Of a stretch of DNA of 64,000 bases, positions 36,044-44,959 are shown one piece after another. The notes beneath the pieces are model-generated. The model saw only the letters and a list, made by a program, of their open reading frames with translations. It was not told the DNA's origin and did no database searches. This DNA comes from JANMDU01 sp043777675 (lineage in GTDB: Bacteria; Pseudomonadota; Gammaproteobacteria; Burkholderiales; Burkholderiaceae_C). Every line of letters begins with the position of its first letter. The first letter of the stretch is position 1. The stretch lies in the NCBI GenBank assembly GCA_043777675.1, contig JAYWHR010000047.1, positions 231,721 through 295,720 on the forward strand, in the 5' to 3' direction. The position numbers were made by a program, and so were the translations under genes.

Positions 36044-36061
36044 TTGCAACAATTATGCCGC
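36044..36061 (-). promoter_or_regulatory. Sigma-54-type promoter for speB-puuB
   Basis: On the minus strand CGGCATAATTGTTGCAA places GG and GC 10 bases apart with GGCA and TTGC intact. Predicted start near 36034, 25 bases before the speB ATG. Confidence 0.6.
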
Positions 36062-36155
36062 CGCGCTTGCTTTTGCAGCCAACGGGTATTCGTGAAGAAA
36101 GCGCATCTATGGGCTAGCTGATTGATGCGTTGGCTGTCTGAGTAAAACCGAATTC

Positions 36156-36300
36156 AATACTGGACGCAGAAGACGCAGAGGTTACGCAGAAGAAATACCA
36201 AAAAGAAAAAACACCATCAGGCAGTTTCAGTTCAATTCTGTATTCATTCTGACTTTTTTGCGTCTTCTGCGTAACCTTTGCGTCTTCTGCGTCCGGTATT
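36156..36300. repeat. Long hairpin repeat element, copy 2
   Basis: The left arm begins AATACTGGACGCAGAAGACG and the right arm ends TTCTGCGTCCGGTATT, the same arms as copy 1 with a few changes. The unpaired middle is shorter (about 65 bases) and unrelated. It sits between the divergent speB and uup genes. Confidence 0.85.
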
Positions 36301-36360
36301 GGTATTTTAAAAATCTGACTCAGCATCAACGACAATCAAGGGTTACGGTACACCTCACTC

Positions 36361-38286
36361 ATGGCTTTAATTTCTCTCCAAAACGCCCAACTCGCCTTCG
36401 GCCACGTTGCGCTACTCGATCAAACTGATTTTTCTCTTGAATCTGGCGAGCGCGTTGGCCTGATTGGCCGCAATGGCACAGGCAAGTCTTCTATGCTCAA
36501 AATCATCGCGCGGCTGGAGAAGCCCGATGATGGCGAATTGGTGATTCAAAATGGCGTGCGCATCGTCTATGTGGCGCAAGAGCCGCCGCTCGACGGAGAT
36601 GCTACTATTTTTCAAGCAGTTAGCGCAGGCATAGCACGGGCGAAGGAGCTGATTGATCTGTATTCCACCGGCGAAGGCGATTTGGATGCGCTGCAAGTGG
36701 AGATTGAGCATTTAGACGGCTGGAATTGGGAGCAGCGCGTGGGCGAGACGATTGAGCGCCTCTCGCTCAACCCTGATACAAAAATCTCGCAGCTCTCAGG
36801 CGGTATGAAAAAGCGCGTGGCGCTGGCGCAGGCCTTGGTGGCTCGCCCCGAAGTGCTGCTGCTTGATGAGCCGACCAACCATTTGGATTTAAGCAGCATT
36901 TTGTGGCTGCAAGAGCTACTTGTGGGCTTCAATGGCGCGGTCGTCACGATCAGCCATGATCGCGCGTTTTTGGATGCAGTGTGTACGCGAATCGTTGAGC
37001 TCGATCGCGGCCGGCTGCGCAGCTACTTCGGCAATTTTGCGGCGTATGTGACGCAAAAAGCCGATGAACTGGCTCAGGAAGCCATCATCAATGCGAAGTT
37101 TGACAAAGTGCTTTCGCAAGAAGAGATTTGGATTCGCCAAGGCGTCAAGGCAAGAAGAACACGAGCGACCGCTCGCATCACGCGCCTGCAAGAGCTGCGC
37201 AGCCAGCATGCGGCGCGGCGCAACGTGCAAGGGCGCGTGAAGCTTGAATTGGATGCGGGTGAGCGAAGTGGCAAGCTGGTGGCGGAATTGGAAGACGCTT
37301 GCAAAGCCTACGGCGAAAAAATTCTCGTTAAAGGCTTTACCAACACCATCATGCGCGGCGATAAGGTCGCGCTCCTCGGGCCCAACGGCGCTGGCAAAAC
37401 GACGCTGCTCAAAATGATTTTGGGTGAGCTCAAAGCCGATTCGGGCAAAGTGCGCCAAGGCTCGAATTTGCAGGTCGCCTACTTTGACCAAATGCGCGAT
37501 AGCCTCAATCTAGAAGCCACGCTGGAAGATTTCATCAGCCCCGGCAGCGAATGGATTGAAATCAATGGGCAGCGCAAACATGTGAAAAGCTATCTGCAAG
37601 ATTTTCTCTTCAGCCCTGCTCGCTCGCTCTCGCCCGTCAAAAGCCTCTCTGGCGGCGAGCGCAGCCGCTTGCTGATGGCGCGACTCTTCGCGCGGCCCGC
37701 CAACGTGCTCGTGCTCGATGAGCCGACCAATGATTTAGACATTGATACGCTGGAGCTGTTAGAGGAGATGCTGCAAGACTACAGCGGCACCGTCTTCCTC
37801 GTGAGCCACGATAGAGCATTTGTCGATAACGTGGCCACCAGCATCGTGGCCTGGGAAGGCGATGAGAGCCCCGGCCAATGGCGCGAATACGAAGGCAGCG
37901 TGCAAGATTGGATGACGCAGCGCGAGCGAGCGCAGCGCATTCGGGATGCCTCCGATGCTAAAGAAGGCAAAAAATCAGGCCAAATCGGCCAGCAGCCGTT
38001 GACAAATAAGCGCGAACAGCTATCAAATTCAGAGCAAACCGTTTCTACCGCAGCTGCTCTGCCCACGAAAGCACGCAAGCTCAGCTTCAAAGAGCAGCGT
38101 GAATTCGATGCGATTCCTGCAAAGATCAGTGCCTTAGAAACCGAGCTGCAAACCCTGCAAAACCAACTCTCCAGCGGCAAGCTCTACGCGCATGATCCTG
38201 CGCTGGCCGCGCAACTGGCGCAGCGGCAAATACAGATCGACGATGAGCTGCTGGCCTGCTTGGAGCGGCAAGAAGCCTTGGCTTGA
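36361..38286 (+). CDS. uup: ABC-F family ATPase, Uup type
   Basis: A 641-residue soluble protein with two ABC domains: Walker A GRNGTGKSS and GPNGAGKTT, signatures LSGGMKKR and LSGGERSR, Walker B LLLLDEPTNHLD and LVLDEPTNDLD. The linker between the domains and a C-terminal coiled coil (ALETELQTLQNQLSSG) fit Uup, which acts on ribosomes and affects transposon excision. Residues about 547-559 in the charged hinge before the coiled coil come from a degraded repeat copy. It lacks membrane segments, so it is not a transporter. Confidence 0.93.
   Translation: MALISLQNAQLAFGHVALLDQTDFSLESGERVGLIGRNGTGKSSMLKIIARLEKPDDGELVIQNGVRIVYVAQEPPLDGDATIFQAVSAGIARAKELIDLYSTGEGDLDALQVEIEHLDGWNWEQRVGETIERLSLNPDTKISQLSGGMKKRVALAQALVARPEVLLLDEPTNHLDLSSILWLQELLVGFNGAVVTISHDRAFLDAVCTRIVELDRGRLRSYFGNFAAYVTQKADELAQEAIINAKFDKVLSQEEIWIRQGVKARRTRATARITRLQELRSQHAARRNVQGRVKLELDAGERSGKLVAELEDACKAYGEKILVKGFTNTIMRGDKVALLGPNGAGKTTLLKMILGELKADSGKVRQGSNLQVAYFDQMRDSLNLEATLEDFISPGSEWIEINGQRKHVKSYLQDFLFSPARSLSPVKSLSGGERSRLLMARLFARPANVLVLDEPTNDLDIDTLELLEEMLQDYSGTVFLVSHDRAFVDNVATSIVAWEGDESPGQWREYEGSVQDWMTQRERAQRIRDASDAKEGKKSGQIGQQPLTNKREQLSNSEQTVSTAAALPTKARKLSFKEQREFDAIPAKISALETELQTLQNQLSSGKLYAHDPALAAQLAQRQIQIDDELLACLERQEALA
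38000..38035 (-). repeat. Degraded dispersed repeat inside uup
   Basis: The plus strand AATAAGCGCGAACAGCTATC then AAATTCAGAGC matches the reverse of the AATTCAATAGCA-N-GCGCA core. It falls in the variable hinge before the coiled coil. The GCCGGC end is not preserved, so this is a weaker call. Confidence 0.42.
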
Positions 38287-38330
38287 TACTATTAATTCAA
38301 TAGCAATGTGCACATATTCTATGCCGGCTA
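38287..38330 (+). repeat. Dispersed ATTAATT-GCCGGC repeat, intergenic
   Basis: TACTATTAATTCAATAGCAA, then TGTGCACATATTCTATGCCGGC. It begins at the uup stop and fills most of the gap to the next gene. Confidence 0.75.
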
Positions 38331-38351
38331 CCGGCCTTTTTTGATCTAAAA

Positions 38352-39392
38352 ATGCAAGATAAACTGCCCTCCGAGCCTTTCTGGCAAAGCCTTATGCAGC
38401 GCCCTGAGCTAGCCTTGGTGCCAGAGTCTTGCCGCGATGAGCGACGCTTGCATGATGCGCTCCAGCTCAAACAACTTCGCACGGTCAAGCCCGAGGAACT
38501 CGCCGCCATCCGCGACGAAGATGCCCGCGCCAACTACGCCATGCTGCTGCAATTTAGAGATGGCGTGGTTCAAGCAGGCAGCTTAACGAATTGGTATGCG
38601 CAACTCTTTGCCGCCGGCAAGATCACTCTCGCGCCGCTCTTCATCGACATCGCCGCCCGAGAAATCCTGCGCGATGTGTTGCCTGAAGACGCAGACCCCT
38701 TCATGCACCGCGCCGCCGAGCTGCTCTATCGCCCACAGCGCATCACGGTCCATGAGGGCCGCATCTTGAGCGGCGATCAAGAAACACTAGATCTTGAGAA
38801 AGACACCGCTGGCCTAGGCGACCTCGGCCGCCTGCTCCTGCAAAACAAAATCCAAATCGCTGGCAACGACACACAAACCTTGCGCGTCCTGACAGCAGAG
38901 CATGCGCTCACTTTTCAAGAGCAGTCTGCACAGCCCACATACCGGCACACTTGGCTTTTAGACCTCACCCACGAGCAATCCGCTCAAGTCGGCGCAGCCA
39001 ATCACAGTTTTGAGATCCGCCTGGCCCGCAAAGACAGCGGCCTCGCAGCCCTCTCCCGCGTGCTAGAGCTCTGGGTCAAGCATTTCAAAGGCTCAGAAGT
39101 GCGCATCACGCCCCTGTCAAAAATCGAAGACCCCGCTTGGCGCTGGCACACGGGCTTAGATACCCAATCCACCGAGCTGCTCAACACCCTCTACCAACAG
39201 CAACCCTTGGCAGAGAGCCAACTCAAACGCCTGATCACTCTCTTCCGCTTAGATTTCCAAAATCCCCAAGACTGCCTACCAGACATGCGCAGCAAGCCTA
39301 CTTACTTGGGAATAGCGATGAACGAGCAAGGCTTGCTCAAGCTCAAACCGCAAAATTTGCTGTTGAATTTGCCGTTTGCGAAGGCGCAGTAG
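38352..39392 (+). CDS. Conserved hypothetical protein (DUF6352-like)
   Basis: A 346-residue soluble protein. The opening (FWQSLMQRPELALVPESC), a long acidic-basic middle, LELWVKHFKGSEVRI and the end AMNEQGLLKLKPQNLLLNLPFA resemble a betaproteobacterial family I recall as DUF6352. No catalytic motif or membrane segment is visible; function unknown. A second copy of its last 30 or so codons lies at 40694-40785, beyond an ATPase gene. Confidence 0.8.
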   Translation: MQDKLPSEPFWQSLMQRPELALVPESCRDERRLHDALQLKQLRTVKPEELAAIRDEDARANYAMLLQFRDGVVQAGSLTNWYAQLFAAGKITLAPLFIDIAAREILRDVLPEDADPFMHRAAELLYRPQRITVHEGRILSGDQETLDLEKDTAGLGDLGRLLLQNKIQIAGNDTQTLRVLTAEHALTFQEQSAQPTYRHTWLLDLTHEQSAQVGAANHSFEIRLARKDSGLAALSRVLELWVKHFKGSEVRITPLSKIEDPAWRWHTGLDTQSTELLNTLYQQQPLAESQLKRLITLFRLDFQNPQDCLPDMRSKPTYLGIAMNEQGLLKLKPQNLLLNLPFAKAQ

Positions 39393-39442
39393 CGCCGGCT
39401 TCCTCTACTTTATTGATTCGGTGCGATAGCGATATTGCCCAC

Positions 39443-40600
39443 TCAGCTTTGCAAAGCACTCGCAACTTCAGTCAATGCAATCACTTCCACCTGCTCTGAA
39501 AACGCATACCGTTGCTCGACCTGCCCCACAATAAATGTCGCGCTCGGCTTTAAATCCTGCATCGCGTTATAAAAACCTTGGCTAACTTTAGGCGCCGATG
39601 AAGATTTAATCTCAAAGCAGATGGTTTTACTGCCATGCTGCACCACCACATCCATCTCGGCGCCAGCTGCAGTGCGGTAAAACATCACCTCAGAGCCGCG
39701 CGGAGCCAGTTGGCTAATATGCTCCAGCACGAAGCCTTCCCAAGAGTAGCCCATCATCGGGTGCGACAACAAATCGTCGATAGATTTGATGCCTAGCAAA
39801 GCATGCAGCAAGCCTGCATCACGCAAATAGGTTTTAGGTGTTTTAACCAAGCGTTTGTTCAAATTGATATGCATCGGCTGCAAGCGGCGCAACATCCGAG
39901 CGGCCTCCAGCAGATCAAGATATCGCCCAACGGTGGGCACACTGATGCCCATGCTGCTCGCTAGTTGGCTCATATTCGTCAACTGACTATGGCTGTTAGC
40001 CACCATGCGCCAAAAGCGCTGCAAAGTCAGTGCAGGAATTTGCACGCCAAACTGCGGCAAATCGCGCTCGAGCAACAGGCGCATAAAGTCAAGCCGCCAT
40101 TCAAACGAGTCTTCGTCAGAGGCAGAAGTAAAACTTTCCGGAAACCCGCCTCGCAGCCAGAGCTGTTGTTGCCGAGCAAAAGTAGGCTCTATTTCTTGCA
40201 CCAACAACCCACCCAGCTCAACAGTAGCCAAGCGCCCCGCCAGTGATTCAGCACTTTGTTTGAGCAAAGAAAACGAAGCCGAGCCCAGCAACAGAAAACG
40301 CCCCTTGCTGCGATCACGATCAATCTCTGGCCGCAGATGGCGAAAGATATCAGGCGTGTACTGCACCTCATCCAGCACGATCAACGCCTTTGGATGCGTT
40401 TGAAAAAACACATTGGGATCAGCAATCCGCGCGCGATCGCGCTCATCTTGCAGATCAAGGTAAACACAGTCGCGCTCACTAATCGCGGCCAGTTGCTTGG
40501 CCAGAGTCGTCTTGCCCACCTGACGCGGCCCAAGGATGGCGACAGCAGGCGACCGGCGAAGCGCTGCCGCGACTTGGGATAGGCAATCTCTTAAATACAT
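39443..40600 (-). CDS. ATPase with AAA_14 and DUF4143 domains
   Basis: A 385-residue ATP-binding protein: Walker A LGPRQVGKTTLAKQLA, Walker B IVLDEVQYTPDIF, and LLGSASFSLLKQSAESLAGR, then a winged-helix segment and DUF4143 with MDVVVQHGSKTICFEIKSS, a restriction-endonuclease-like core. Such genes are common, often mobile and of unknown role. It appears to be an insertion: homologous copies of the 3' end of the neighbouring gene lie on both sides (39295-39392 and 40692-40785). An AT-rich inverted repeat (AATTTTAAC ... GTTAAATTT) just upstream may contain its promoter. Confidence 0.88.
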   Translation of the reverse strand: MYLRDCLSQVAAALRRSPAVAILGPRQVGKTTLAKQLAAISERDCVYLDLQDERDRARIADPNVFFQTHPKALIVLDEVQYTPDIFRHLRPEIDRDRSKGRFLLLGSASFSLLKQSAESLAGRLATVELGGLLVQEIEPTFARQQQLWLRGGFPESFTSASDEDSFEWRLDFMRLLLERDLPQFGVQIPALTLQRFWRMVANSHSQLTNMSQLASSMGISVPTVGRYLDLLEAARMLRRLQPMHINLNKRLVKTPKTYLRDAGLLHALLGIKSIDDLLSHPMMGYSWEGFVLEHISQLAPRGSEVMFYRTAAGAEMDVVVQHGSKTICFEIKSSSAPKVSQGFYNAMQDLKPSATFIVGQVEQRYAFSEQVEVIALTEVASALQS

Positions 40601-40691
40601 ATTGTAATTTTAACATTTATCGTTAAATTTACAAGGGTATTTAGGCAAATCTAGTCTATCAGCAACCATCCTGCACATAGTAATGTAAGCC

Positions 40692-40785
40692 AGCCTACTT
40701 CAGCTTGGCCATGAACGAGGAAGGCTTGCTCAAGCTCAAACCTCAAAATTTATTGTTGAATTTGCCGTTTGCACGAGCGCAGTAG
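40692..40785 (+). pseudogene. 3' fragment of a second DUF6352-like gene
   Basis: The frame reads AYFSLAMNEEGLLKLKPQNL, then LLNLPFARAQ and stop, clearly homologous to the last residues of the gene at 38352. Differences are mostly silent or conservative (Q to E, K to R), so it is not a decaying direct copy but the end of a related gene. No start or upstream coding part remains. Similarity also extends past the stop into CTCACTCAGCT, matching the sequence after the intact gene. Confidence 0.75.
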
Positions 40786-40807
40786 TGCTAAAAAAGCTCA
40801 GCATTGC

Positions 40808-41239
40808 TCACTCAGCTCTGCGAAACCATTCATCGTAAACATGGGATCGCCCTTCCGGGTTTTTGGCGACGCCTCGGCGTACAAATATTGCGCCATCGGG
40901 ATGCATCGTCCAGAACTCGCCCGCAATCACATCGCCATCTTTCATTTTCATAACGCGGTAATCGCTCGCAGAAATACGCGTGACGGCGATTTGATTGAAT
41001 CGCGCTTGATTCAGCATAGGTACAGATATGCCATCGAGCGGCGCTTCCCAACTTTGGAGAATGGGCGCCTTGGTTTTGTCAGTGTCGTTGGTGCTTATGT
41101 AGGTGATGCGATCTTCAGTGATCATGATCGTCATGCGCAAGTTGAAGCCGGCGGGTGGTTGACTGTTTGAAAAATAAATCGTCTCGGGTATGGCTTGCCA
41201 TGTGCCATTGAAGGCTGAGGTTTGAATGGAGGTTGTCAT
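40808..41239 (-). CDS. Conserved hypothetical protein, possible small beta-barrel
   Basis: A 143-residue soluble protein without a signal sequence. FNGTWQAIPETIYFSN, TIMITEDRITYISTN, APLDGISVPMLNQARFNQIAVTRIS and GEFWTMHPDGAIFVRRG suggest a run of antiparallel strands as in lipocalin-like folds. I do not recognise a named family. It lies 20 bases before icmF on the same strand but after it in transcription order, so it may be cotranscribed with icmF. Confidence 0.7.
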   Translation of the reverse strand: MTTSIQTSAFNGTWQAIPETIYFSNSQPPAGFNLRMTIMITEDRITYISTNDTDKTKAPILQSWEAPLDGISVPMLNQARFNQIAVTRISASDYRVMKMKDGDVIAGEFWTMHPDGAIFVRRGVAKNPEGRSHVYDEWFRRAE

Positions 41240-41259
41240 CGTGAGTGCAATCGCAGGTA

Positions 41260-44200
41260 CTACATATTCCGTCGATATTGCCCACCCACCTCAAACAGCG
41301 CATTCGTGATTTGGCCGAGTGAGCAGACGCGCACGGCATCCATCAGCACTTCGAAGACGTTGGCGTTGGCGATCACAGCCTCTTGTAAGCGCGCGAGCAT
41401 CGCGGGAGCTTGACGTTGGTGTTGCTCTTGGAAATCATTCAAACGTTTGAGTTGGCTAAGTTTTTCGTCCTCGGTTGAACGAGCTAATTCCAAAGTTTCT
41501 GGCGTGGTGTCGCCGTGCGGATTGCGGAAGGTATTAACGCCGATGATGGGGAGCTCGCCGGTGTGTTTGAGCATTTCATAGTGCATGGATTCGTCTTGGA
41601 TTTTGCCGCGCTGATAGCCGGTTTCCATCGCGCCTAATACACCGCCGCGTTCGCTGATGCGCTCGAACTCTGTGAGCACGGCTTCTTCGACCAATTCTGT
41701 GAGTTCATCAATGATGAATGCGCCTTGATTAGGATTCTCGTTTTTCGCCAAACCCCATTCGCGGTTGATGATGAGCTGGATGGCCATGGCGCGGCGCACG
41801 CTGTCTTCGGTGGGCGTGGTGATCGCTTCATCAAACGCATTGGTGTGCAGGCTGTTGCAGTTGTCGTAAATCGCAATCAGGGCTTGCAGGCTGGTGCGAA
41901 TGTCGTTGAACTGGATTTCTTGCGCATGCAGGCTGCGGCCACTGGTTTGCACGTGGTATTTGAGTTTTTGCGAGCGTTCGTTGGCGCCGTATTTGTCGCG
42001 CATGGCAATCGCCCAGATTCGGCGGGCGACTCTTCCGAGCACGGTGTATTCAGGATCCATACCGTTAGAAAAGAAGAAGCTCAAATTCGGCGCGAAGTCA
42101 TCGATGTGCATGCCGCGTGCGAGGTAGGCTTCCACGAAGGTGAAACCATTGCTCAAAGTAAACGCGAGCTGCGAAATCGGGTTCGCGCCAGCCTCCGCTA
42201 TGTGGTAGCCGCTGATGCTCACGCTGTAGAAATTGCGTACATCGTGATGCACAAAATACTGCGCAATATCACCCATCACTTTGAGGCTGAATTCGGTGGA
42301 GAAGATGCAGGTGTTTTGGCCCTGGTCTTCTTTCAAAATATCGGCTTGCACTGTGCCGCGCACATTGGCGAGCGTCCATTCGCGTACTTTTTGCGCTTCA
42401 GTGTCTGTGGGTTCGCGGCCATTATCGGCTTTGAATTTTTCTAAATTTTGATCAATTGCAGTGTTCATAAACATCGCGAGGATCGTAGGCGCGGGGCCGT
42501 TGATCGTCATGCTCACGCTCGTGCTCGGCTGCGTGAGGTCGAAGCCAGAATACAGCACCTTCATGTCATCGAGTGTGGCGATACTGACGCCGCTGTTACC
42601 CACCTTGCCATAAATATCGGGGCGCACTTCTGGATCGGCGCCATAAAGCGTGACCGAGTCAAACGCGGTAGACAAACGTTTGGCCGCCATGCCTTCGCTC
42701 ACCACTTTGAAGCGGCGGTTCGTCCGGAAGGCATCGCCCTCGCCTGCAAACATGCGCGTGGGGTCTTCGCCTTCGCGCTTGAAAGCAAAGGTGCCTGCGG
42801 CATAGGGGAAGCTACCGGGCACATTGTCCAGCATGAGCCACTTGAGTATTTCGCCGTGGTCTTCGTATTTAGGTAATGCGACTTTGCGCACTGCTGTGCC
42901 CGACAAAGTTTTATGCACAAGCTGGGTGCGGATTTCTTTGTCTCTGATTTTTACGACGTATTCATCGCCCGCATAGGCCGCTTGTATTTGCGGCCATTGT
43001 TGCAAGAGCTTGGTGGCATCTTTATCAAGCTGCAATTCGCGCAACTGCGCAAGATCAATCGTAGCCTCGGCGGCTCTTGAGCGCTCGGGTTTTTCAACTT
43101 GCAGCATCGTGGCGGCGCTGCGCAACTGCTGTATCTCCCGAACGAGTTTGACCTGCACTGCAACACGCTTTTTGTAGCCGCGCACGGTATCGGTAATTTC
43201 CGCCAAATAGCGCGAGCGAGCGCCCGGCACGATAGGGTTTTGGTTGCTGCTGAAACGCGTGTTGCTCTCGGGCAGAGTGCCTTGCACCAGCTTCAAGCCC
43301 AGCTCAGCCAAACGCAGCTTCATGGCTTGATACAGCGCCGTGACGCCATCGTCATTAAAGCGCGCAGCCATCGTGCCAAACACAGGCATTTCACTAGGCT
43401 GCTTACTCCAGGCTTCTTTGTTGCGCTGCACCTGCTTGGCCACATCGCGCAGCGCATCCGCCGAGCCTTTGCGATCAAACTTATTGATCGCAATGAACTC
43501 CGCAAAATCGAGCATGTCGATCTTCTCCAGCTGCGAGGCCGCGCCAAACTCCGGCGTCATCACATAAAGCGGCACATCCACATGCGGCACGATGGCAGCA
43601 TCACCTTGGCCGATGCCACTGGTCTCGACGATGATCAAGTCAAAACCTGCGGCCTTGCAAGCAGCAAGCACATCGGGCAAAGCTTGAGAGATTTCGCTGC
43701 CGAAATCGCGCGTGGCGAGGCTGCGCATGAACACTTTCGAGCCGTTTTGCCACGGAGAAATCGCATTCATGCGAATCCTGTCGCCCAGCAAAGCGCCACC
43801 GCTCTTACGCCGCGAAGGATCAATCGAGATCACCGCCATGCGCAGCGCATCGCCTTGATCCAAACGGATGCGGCGAATGAGCTCGTCAGTAAGTGATGAT
43901 TTGCCCGCGCCTCCTGTGCCTGTAATACCGATCACAGGACATGCTATATTTTTAGTAGCAGTTTGCGCAGCTAATACATCGGCCAAATCGTTAATTAACG
44001 GCACTTTTTCCTTTGAATTCTCAATGCCAGAGATCAACTGAGCGAGTTTGCGCCATGCCGCTTCACTGTGCCCCTGAATCTCTTCAATCTTGGTCGGCGA
44101 AAAACCGGCCAAATCAAAATCACAGCTCATCACGCATTCGCCGATCATGCCCATCAGCCCCATGCGCTGGCCGTCTTCCGGGCTAAACACGCGCACGCCA

Positions 44201-44568
44201 GCCGCAGCCAACTCGCGAATCTCAGAAGCCACAATCACACCGCCGCCGCCACCAAACACCTTGATATGCGCCCCGCCTCGTTCCTTCAAGAGCTGCGCCA
44301 TGTATTTGAAATATTCAACATGTCCACCCTGATAGCTGCTCACGCAAATGCCCTGCACGTCTTCTTGCAGCGCGGTGGTTACCACATCATCGACCGAGCG
44401 GTTGTGCCCCAAATGAATCACCTCGCAGCCAAAGCTTTGCAAGATGCGCCGCATGATATTGATACTTGCATCGTGCCCATCAAACAGCGAAGCGGCTGTG
44501 ACGAAACGCACCTTGTTTTTCGGGCGGTATTCGCTCAGGGCTTTATAGTCAGCAGCTAATTCGGTCAT
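41260..44568 (-). CDS. icmF: Fused isobutyryl-CoA mutase
   Basis: A 1102-residue fusion. The N-terminal B12 domain has His32 in FDGHDASINIMRR and GGGGVIV; a MeaB-like GTPase follows with Walker A GITGTGGAGKSS near residue 216 and INKFDRKGSADALRDV; the last 600 or so residues are the acyl-CoA mutase barrel (PDIYGKVGNSGVSIATLDDMK, VSISGYHIAEAGANPISQLAFTL). It interconverts isobutyryl-CoA and n-butyryl-CoA using adenosylcobalamin, with the GTPase as chaperone. A degraded repeat copy lies in the linker before the GTPase. A 22-base palindrome precedes the start. Confidence 0.96.
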   Translation of the reverse strand: MTELAADYKALSEYRPKNKVRFVTAASLFDGHDASINIMRRILQSFGCEVIHLGHNRSVDDVVTTALQEDVQGICVSSYQGGHVEYFKYMAQLLKERGGAHIKVFGGGGGVIVASEIRELAAAGVRVFSPEDGQRMGLMGMIGECVMSCDFDLAGFSPTKIEEIQGHSEAAWRKLAQLISGIENSKEKVPLINDLADVLAAQTATKNIACPVIGITGTGGAGKSSLTDELIRRIRLDQGDALRMAVISIDPSRRKSGGALLGDRIRMNAISPWQNGSKVFMRSLATRDFGSEISQALPDVLAACKAAGFDLIIVETSGIGQGDAAIVPHVDVPLYVMTPEFGAASQLEKIDMLDFAEFIAINKFDRKGSADALRDVAKQVQRNKEAWSKQPSEMPVFGTMAARFNDDGVTALYQAMKLRLAELGLKLVQGTLPESNTRFSSNQNPIVPGARSRYLAEITDTVRGYKKRVAVQVKLVREIQQLRSAATMLQVEKPERSRAAEATIDLAQLRELQLDKDATKLLQQWPQIQAAYAGDEYVVKIRDKEIRTQLVHKTLSGTAVRKVALPKYEDHGEILKWLMLDNVPGSFPYAAGTFAFKREGEDPTRMFAGEGDAFRTNRRFKVVSEGMAAKRLSTAFDSVTLYGADPEVRPDIYGKVGNSGVSIATLDDMKVLYSGFDLTQPSTSVSMTINGPAPTILAMFMNTAIDQNLEKFKADNGREPTDTEAQKVREWTLANVRGTVQADILKEDQGQNTCIFSTEFSLKVMGDIAQYFVHHDVRNFYSVSISGYHIAEAGANPISQLAFTLSNGFTFVEAYLARGMHIDDFAPNLSFFFSNGMDPEYTVLGRVARRIWAIAMRDKYGANERSQKLKYHVQTSGRSLHAQEIQFNDIRTSLQALIAIYDNCNSLHTNAFDEAITTPTEDSVRRAMAIQLIINREWGLAKNENPNQGAFIIDELTELVEEAVLTEFERISERGGVLGAMETGYQRGKIQDESMHYEMLKHTGELPIIGVNTFRNPHGDTTPETLELARSTEDEKLSQLKRLNDFQEQHQRQAPAMLARLQEAVIANANVFEVLMDAVRVCSLGQITNALFEVGGQYRRNM
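43942..43985 (+). repeat. Degraded dispersed repeat inside icmF
   Basis: GCTATATTTTTAGTAGCAGT then TTGCGCAGCTAATACATCGGCC keeps the TAGCAGTTTGCGCA core, while the GCCGGC end has one change (TCGGCC). It lies just ahead of the Walker A segment. Confidence 0.45.
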
Positions 44569-44590
44569 TTTTTGTCTCGGCTCAAATGTA

Positions 44591-44612
44591 TTGACGTTTA
44601 CGTAAACGTCAA
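44591..44612. promoter_or_regulatory. Perfect 22-base palindrome upstream of icmF
   Basis: The half-site TTGACGTTTAC is followed by its exact reverse complement. It is 23 bases before the icmF start. The TTGACGTTTAC-type inverted repeat is like operators of MerR-family LiuR regulators of branched-chain acyl-CoA catabolism, which fits the substrate of IcmF. No regulator gene is in the window. Confidence 0.65.
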
Positions 44613-44717
44613 TTACCACATTCTGCACGAATTGATGACATTTGGCTGACTTTCGGCAGTTATGCGCATGCTGTTTCGTACAAAGAAAACCACCTGCGCT
44701 GACGCTACCCAACGCCG

Positions 44718-44921
44718 CGAATGTCCCCCGGCTGGCGCTGCGCGCGTGCCTCCTCTTCTACTTCGCCGCGTTGGATAGCATCATCACAGGCGCTTTTCTT
44801 GAAGCGCTCTAGACGAACGACGATTTCCCGAATGCCAATTAGGCTGCGGCTGTGATTGGATTGTCTCCCGCAACGAAATAAAGGGGGAGGCACGCGCGCA
44901 GCGCCAGCCGGAGGACATTCG
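44718..44921. repeat. 204-base inverted-repeat element
   Basis: Arms of 36 bases at 44718-44753 and 44886-44921 are reverse complements with one mismatch. The left arm begins CGAATGTCCCCCGGCTGG. The 132 bases between carry no gene I recognise, only a short minus-strand open frame without family resemblance. It fills most of the stretch without genes between icmF and the DUF599 gene. Likely a short non-autonomous mobile element or an extragenic palindrome. Confidence 0.7.
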
Positions 44922-44959
44922 TGGAGGGGGACAACCCAAGCGCAGCCGAAGCCGATCTT

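Noticed and set aside
36600..36640. Repeat-like GCTACTATTTTTCAAGCAGT in uup
   Set aside because: The encoded DATIFQAVSAG is normal Uup sequence with no insertion.
44705..44893. Small minus-strand frame between icmF and the DUF599 gene
   Set aside because: It lies almost wholly in the inverted-repeat element, lacks a ribosome site and resembles no family I know.
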